From positions 92,501-107,500 of the forward strand of contig JACVTC010000205.1 of NCBI GenBank assembly GCA_016946835.1: a stretch of DNA of 15,000 nucleotides. The letters are read 5' to 3'. Below the pieces are notes generated by a model. It had not been told where the DNA came from and made no database searches. It was given only the letters and a program-made list of their open reading frames with translations. The first letter of the stretch is position 1. Every line of letters begins with the position of its first letter. Positions 11,152-15,000 of this stretch are shown in pieces. The position numbers and the translations under genes were made by a program. Source of the stretch: Neocallimastix lanati (nom. inval.). Its lineage: Eukaryota > Neocallimastigomycota > Neocallimastigomycetes > Neocallimastigales > Neocallimastigaceae.

Positions 11152-13093
11152 TTCTTGTTATGTCTATTAATATACTAAAAATATAAAGTTAGATCTTTTT
11201 CAAACAGTTTTTTTTTTTTGTTTTTTTTTACTATAATTTTTTTTTTAAAAAAAAAATCTTCATCATTATCTTATAATAGTCATATAATAATTTTAATTTT
11301 TATTTTTTTTTTTTTTTTTTTTAACATTAATATATATTAAATATATTTTAGATTTTTATTGTTTTTGTTTTTTTTGTGGATGTTGTTGTTTCTCCCTAAT
11401 AAATTCAGATTTTCAGTTTATTTTTTTTTTTATTTTTATTTTTTTTTTTCTATTCTATTATTTCTATTCTTAATTTAATAAATCTTTTTTTTTTACTTAT
11501 TTTTTTTGTAATTTAATTTTTTCAAAGTTATATATATTTAATTTTTATTATTATTTTATTTTTATATTTTCTTTTTTTTTTTTTTTTTTTTTTTAATTTT
11601 TCTAAATTATGACATAATTTCTCAATTTTTATCCATATTAAGAAAAATATACCTTAAACAATTTATTTTATAATATATCAAATCTTTCTATTTTTACTTT
11701 TATAAAAATATAAACATTCAAATTAATAATTTTTTCTTCAAGATTATTTAATAAAAAGTATTGAAAGTATTATGCTGTTATTGATTTATTTATTAAAAAG
11801 GTTAATTGTATATAAATAGAAAAAAAAATATTTTTTTTTTATAAATATAATATATTTTAAATAACTTTATAAAATATTTTTTATTTTCTATTGTGATAAT
11901 ATATTTATATATTATATATATATATATATTTTTTTTTTTCATTCATATATATTTATATAAATTTCTAAACAAAATAGATTTATTCAATTTTTCCCTTACT
12001 TTCTTAAATTGAATCCTTTTTATATATATATATATTTACTTTTATTTGTATTATTATTAATATTATTATTTGAATTTGTTATTATTTCTTTAGATTTTTG
12101 TTTTTGCTTTTGTTTTTTTTAAAAAAGAATAAAAAATAATTTATAATTTATAATTTTTTTTTTTTTTTTGTTATGCGTATTTGATAATTAAAACTTTATA
12201 TTATGATTGTTAATTTTTTATTATGTTAATATTATTGTTTAAAATTATAATGTTTATTTTTCTTTTTGTCGAATATATTATTTTCTCATTAAAAAAAAAG
12301 CAATTATTTATATTAAATATCACAAAATATTTTAAGGGAAAAAAAAAAGTAAGGTTTTTTTTTTTTTTTTTTTTTGGTTTATTATTTACTTTTATATATA
12401 ATATAGTGTAATATAGTTTTAATAAAAAGTTAAAAAAGATTCATATATGGTGGATATGATAAATAAAAATATAAATTAATAAATATAAATTAAAATATTT
12501 AAATATTAAAATTATATAATAAAAAATTAAAAAAAGTATTAAAAAATATTAAAAAATATTAAAAAAAAAAAAAAAATTTTATTTTCTATTCTATACAATA
12601 TATTATGTAATATTAATATATATTGACATAATATATTTATTAACAAATACATGAAAAAAATTTTAAATTTTTTATTACTTTTTTTTTTAAAAAAAAAAAT
12701 TTTAAATAATAAGAAAAATTAAAAATTTAAAAAAATTAGAAATAACCAAAAAAATGAAAAATTAAATAATTATATATATTGTAATATAGTGTATTATATT
12801 AATCTATTAATTTTTTTTTTAATTTTAATTTTAATTTTTATTATTTTACGAAGATATTGAAAAAAAAATTAAAATGTAAAAAAATGTATATATTTATATT
12901 AATATTTATTAATATTTATAAATTTGTATTTATTTATTCCATCAATTAACCAAATAATTTATAATAAAGAGTTTTTTTTTTTTTTTTTTTTATTTTCATT
13001 TTTGTTTTTGAATATGGTAAGCTTTTTGAATATCTTAATAAATAAAGAAGATGTATTTTTTTTTTTTTTTTTTTTTTACTTTTAAAAAATTTT
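11152..13093. other. Upstream region of the Orm gene, no further gene seen
   Basis: T-rich low-complexity DNA on this strand, A-rich in the Orm sense direction. The Orm 5' UTR and promoter must lie at its left end. A slightly less biased stretch at about 11376-11416 includes a 20-base sequence repeated in Orm intron 2. I searched both strands for exon-like stretches and found none. The short open frame at 12223-12411 is poly-Phe/Lys low-complexity sequence. Confidence 0.55.
11397..11416. repeat. 20-base repeat shared with Orm intron 2 (copy at 10671-10690)
   Basis: TAATAAATTCAGATTTTCAG occurs exactly at both places, once upstream of the Orm start and once in its second intron near the donor side. 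It is not a simple repeat. Role unknown. Confidence 0.85.
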
Positions 13094-13680
13094 GTCGATT
13101 ATATTGTTGGTCCAAAAAAAAAAGTTATACATTGTAGTATATATATATATGCATAAACTTTAAATAGAATTATTTTTATTATTTTTTTGCTTTATTCAAA
13201 AAAAAAAAAAATTTTTTTTTATATAATAAATAAAGAAAAAATATTTTTATATTCTTATATATTTATTTTTCTTTAATAGTCCTATAGATATTCTTATATA
13301 TATATGCTGATATTATTGTTGGTTAAATTAAGTAGTATAAGTATGCATAAACTTTAAATAGAATTATCATTATTATCATTATTGTATTTTTTGTTTTAAT
13401 ATTTAATAAAAAAAAAATAAAAATAAAAATTTAGAAATATTCTTATATTCTTAACATTCTTTTTTTTTTTTTTTTATCGAATATACTGTCGATATTAGTG
13501 TTGGTTTTGAAAAAAGTTTTAAAAAGTAGTATAAATATGCATAAACTTTAAATAGAATTATTATTACTATTTTTTTTTTTTTTTTTTGCTTTACTCTTCA
13601 ATAAAACTAAATAAAAATTTTTATAAAAGCAAACAAAAAAAATAATACTCTTATATTATTATATTCCTAATTTTTTTTTC
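13094..13680. repeat. Three-copy tandem repeat, unit about 194 bp
   Basis: The core GCATAAACTTTAAATAGAAT starts at 13151, 13345 and 13539, exactly 194 bases apart each time. Each core is preceded by AGTATA-like sequence and, further left, by a GAT..AT..TGTTGGT block (from about 13094, 13309 and 13488). Copies 1 and 3 share a GCTTTA(T/C)TC block after the core; copy 2 does not. Between the blocks the copies differ by A/T-run length changes. No copy is seen to the left of 13094 or right of 13680. No coding potential or known family is recognised. Confidence 0.8.
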
Positions 13681-14568
13681 TTTAAAACCGACAACAAATA
13701 TTTTATCTCTTTTCTTAAAAATAAAAAAAAATTGTATTTCACTTTTAAGTTATAAATTATATAAATCTTTTTAAAGTTTTTTTTTTTTTTTTTTTATCAT
13801 TTATTTTACTACCTTTAATTGTTATTTTCCTTCAAAAGAAAAGGACTTTTCTTATATTAAATATAATTATATAATTATTAAATATATATATATATATAGA
13901 GTAAAAAAAAAAAAAGAAAAAAAAACTATTCTTTATATATAATTTTTTTTTTAACATTTTCTACTGATGATAATAGTTATAGTTAAAAATAAAGATATTA
14001 TGTATTTATTATATATACTTATTTATATATAATTTTTATGACATATATTTATATTCATTCTATATATTAATGATTAATTTTTTTTTTTTTTTTTAAATTC
14101 TTATGTCATAAAAAATTAAAAAAATTTTTTATGCCTTTTCAGATAATTAAAAATTTTCACTTATTTCTTATAGATTAAGAGTATATTCTGATATATAGTT
14201 CTATTTAAATTCTTAAAAAGGCATGAAAAAATATTTAATTATAAAAATTTTAAAGAAATTAAAAAATTAAATTATTTATTATTTATTCAATATATATTAT
14301 ATTATACTGTTATTATATTAATAAATATTACTTTACTGTCATTCTTTTTTTCTATTAATTACTATTTTACATATTAATTTAGTATATTATATATTAAAAT
14401 ATATTCTAATATATTTAAATACCAACAAAAATAATGGTAATAAAAAAAAAATGAATGTTTAATAATATAAAGGAATAATAATTAATTATGTAATTTTATA
14501 ATAAATGATGAAAAATTCATAATTAAAAAATAAATAAATAATTGAATAATAATTAAAAAATAAATAAA
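13681..14568. other. A/T-rich intergenic region, no gene seen
   Basis: Low-complexity DNA. It includes a spaced inverted repeat (ATTTTTTATGCCTTTT at 14124-14139 against 14216-14232, one bulged base, 76-base spacer). A tandem duplication of about 30 bp, AATTAAAAAATAAATAAAT plus filler, begins at 14521 and 14551. Confidence 0.55.
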
Positions 14569-14599
14569 TTTTTTTTTTTTTTTTTTTTTTTTATAGACT

Positions 14600-14670
14600 G
14601 AAGACTTTGGTCTTCCCCATATAGTAATATGGGTGTATGATTAACTGCCATACCGGTACGGCGTCGACGC
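14600..14670 (-). repeat. Cluster of short hairpins and a palindrome at the SINE 3' end
   Basis: GAAGAC/GTCTTC (14600-14615, 4-base loop) is followed at once by CCCATAT/ATATGGG (14616-14633, 4-base loop). Then come a near-palindrome GCCATACCGGTACGGC (14647-14662; its one mismatch is a G-U pair in the minus-strand RNA) and the perfect palindrome GCGTCGACGC (14661-14670). In the element's RNA these lie just before the poly(A) tail. Confidence 0.85.
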
Positions 14671-14935
14671 TCTCAACTCCCCATAAGCAAAGAAACTCCA
14701 TATAGAAGCACCCTACGCGATCCTTGAGGGAAAGCAGAGCCAACTATAGGTGGCGTCCTTGCCATCCCAGAGGAGCTGGACACTGTAAATCCTCTCAGAC
14801 AAGGCTTACGCAATGGGATTCTTATAGTGTTAGAAATATAGAAAACTTAGAAAGTATACCTACCTGAGTATCGTTTAACCCCTAACCTTTCACGCAAAAC
14901 CCAAAGGGAAAAATCGTGAAGATATGATACTTGTG

Positions 14936-14946
14936 GGGGTCGATCC
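14936..14946 (-). promoter_or_regulatory. B-box-like RNA polymerase III element of the right-hand SINE
   Basis: GGATCGACCCC on the minus strand, matching GGTTCGANTCC except at two positions. The A box that should lie upstream is absent, so transcription from this copy alone is doubtful. Confidence 0.65.
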
Positions 14947-15000
14947 AGAGACCTTTGGTATGATAAGCCAACAACTTAACAAAAAAAATAAATAAATAAT

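Larger units (their letters stand above)
14569..14980 (-). mobile_element. 5'-truncated tRNA-related SINE with A24 tail
   Basis: Read on the minus strand it starts at 14980 with GTTAAGTTGTTGGCTTATCA, followed by AGGTCTCTGG and a B-box-like GGATCGACCCC (9 of 11 matches; plus-strand 14936-14946). The beginning fits a tRNA from the D loop onward, so the A box is missing. TTGG/CCAA can form most of an anticodon stem, but the T stem is degenerate. A body of about 330 bases with unusually high G+C follows, ending in several hairpins and an A24 tail (T24 at 14569-14592 on the plus strand). AAAAAATAAATAAAT occurs exactly on both sides (14555-14569 and 14983-14997), consistent with a target-site duplication, although it is low complexity. 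The body is unlike the SINE at 7419, so this is a different family. Confidence 0.75.

Noticed and set aside
10969-11178. Plus-strand open frame over Orm exon 1
   Set aside because: Antisense of the first Orm exon and its intron; hydrophobic low-complexity product.
11397-11416. Box C/D snoRNA suggested by CTGA motifs on the minus strand
   Set aside because: No C box (RTGATGA) or closing stem was found at a suitable distance.
13836-13853. Near-palindrome AAGAAAAGGACTTTTCTT
   Set aside because: Arms of A and T runs with almost no loop; expected by chance in this composition.

Overview
The window is eukaryotic nuclear DNA of extreme A+T content. Its non-coding parts consist largely of homopolymers, AT and ATT microsatellites and A-rich or T-rich low-complexity DNA. 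It holds two intron-containing protein genes. One is a MARK/Par-1-type kinase with kinase, UBA and KA1 domains. The other is an Orm protein, and both its central [11 protein letters not shown] block and the intron/homopolymer style look fungal. The best guess, an inference from composition and protein style, is an early-diverging fungus such as an anaerobic gut fungus (Neocallimastigomycota). A dictyostelid is less likely because the proteins lack Asn/Gln runs.

Layout. 1-536 is upstream DNA. 537-3543 (+) is the three-exon MARK-like kinase gene, 722 residues when spliced. 3544-4608 is A-rich intergenic DNA with a perfect 14-bp hairpin near its right end. 4609-6832 is a degenerate Ty3/gypsy LTR retrotransposon: two nearly identical repeats of about 190 bp flank only about 1.8 kb of broken gag, zinc-knuckle, protease and reverse-transcriptase remains. 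6833-7418 is intergenic, with a long ATT microsatellite. 7419-7876 (+) is a tRNA-derived SINE with A and B boxes, a strong internal hairpin and an A44 tail. 7877-8792 is intergenic. 8793-11151 (-) is the four-exon Orm gene, 165 residues when spliced, with all exons too short to stand out as open frames. 11152-14568 is gene-poor, with three copies of a repeat of about 194 bp at 13094-13680. 14569-14980 (-) is a second, 5'-truncated tRNA-related SINE with an A24 tail.

The two genes lie tail to tail, about 5.2 kb apart, with the retroelements between them and at the right edge. Nothing in the sequence ties them functionally: one is a polarity/cytoskeleton-type kinase, the other an ER regulator of sphingolipid synthesis. 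I found no CRISPR array, defence island, rRNA or intact tRNA gene. The most notable items are the Orm gene hidden in short exons, the two different SINEs, the deleted LTR element with well-preserved LTRs, the 194-bp repeat, and the strand polarity of the A tracts, which follows gene orientation.
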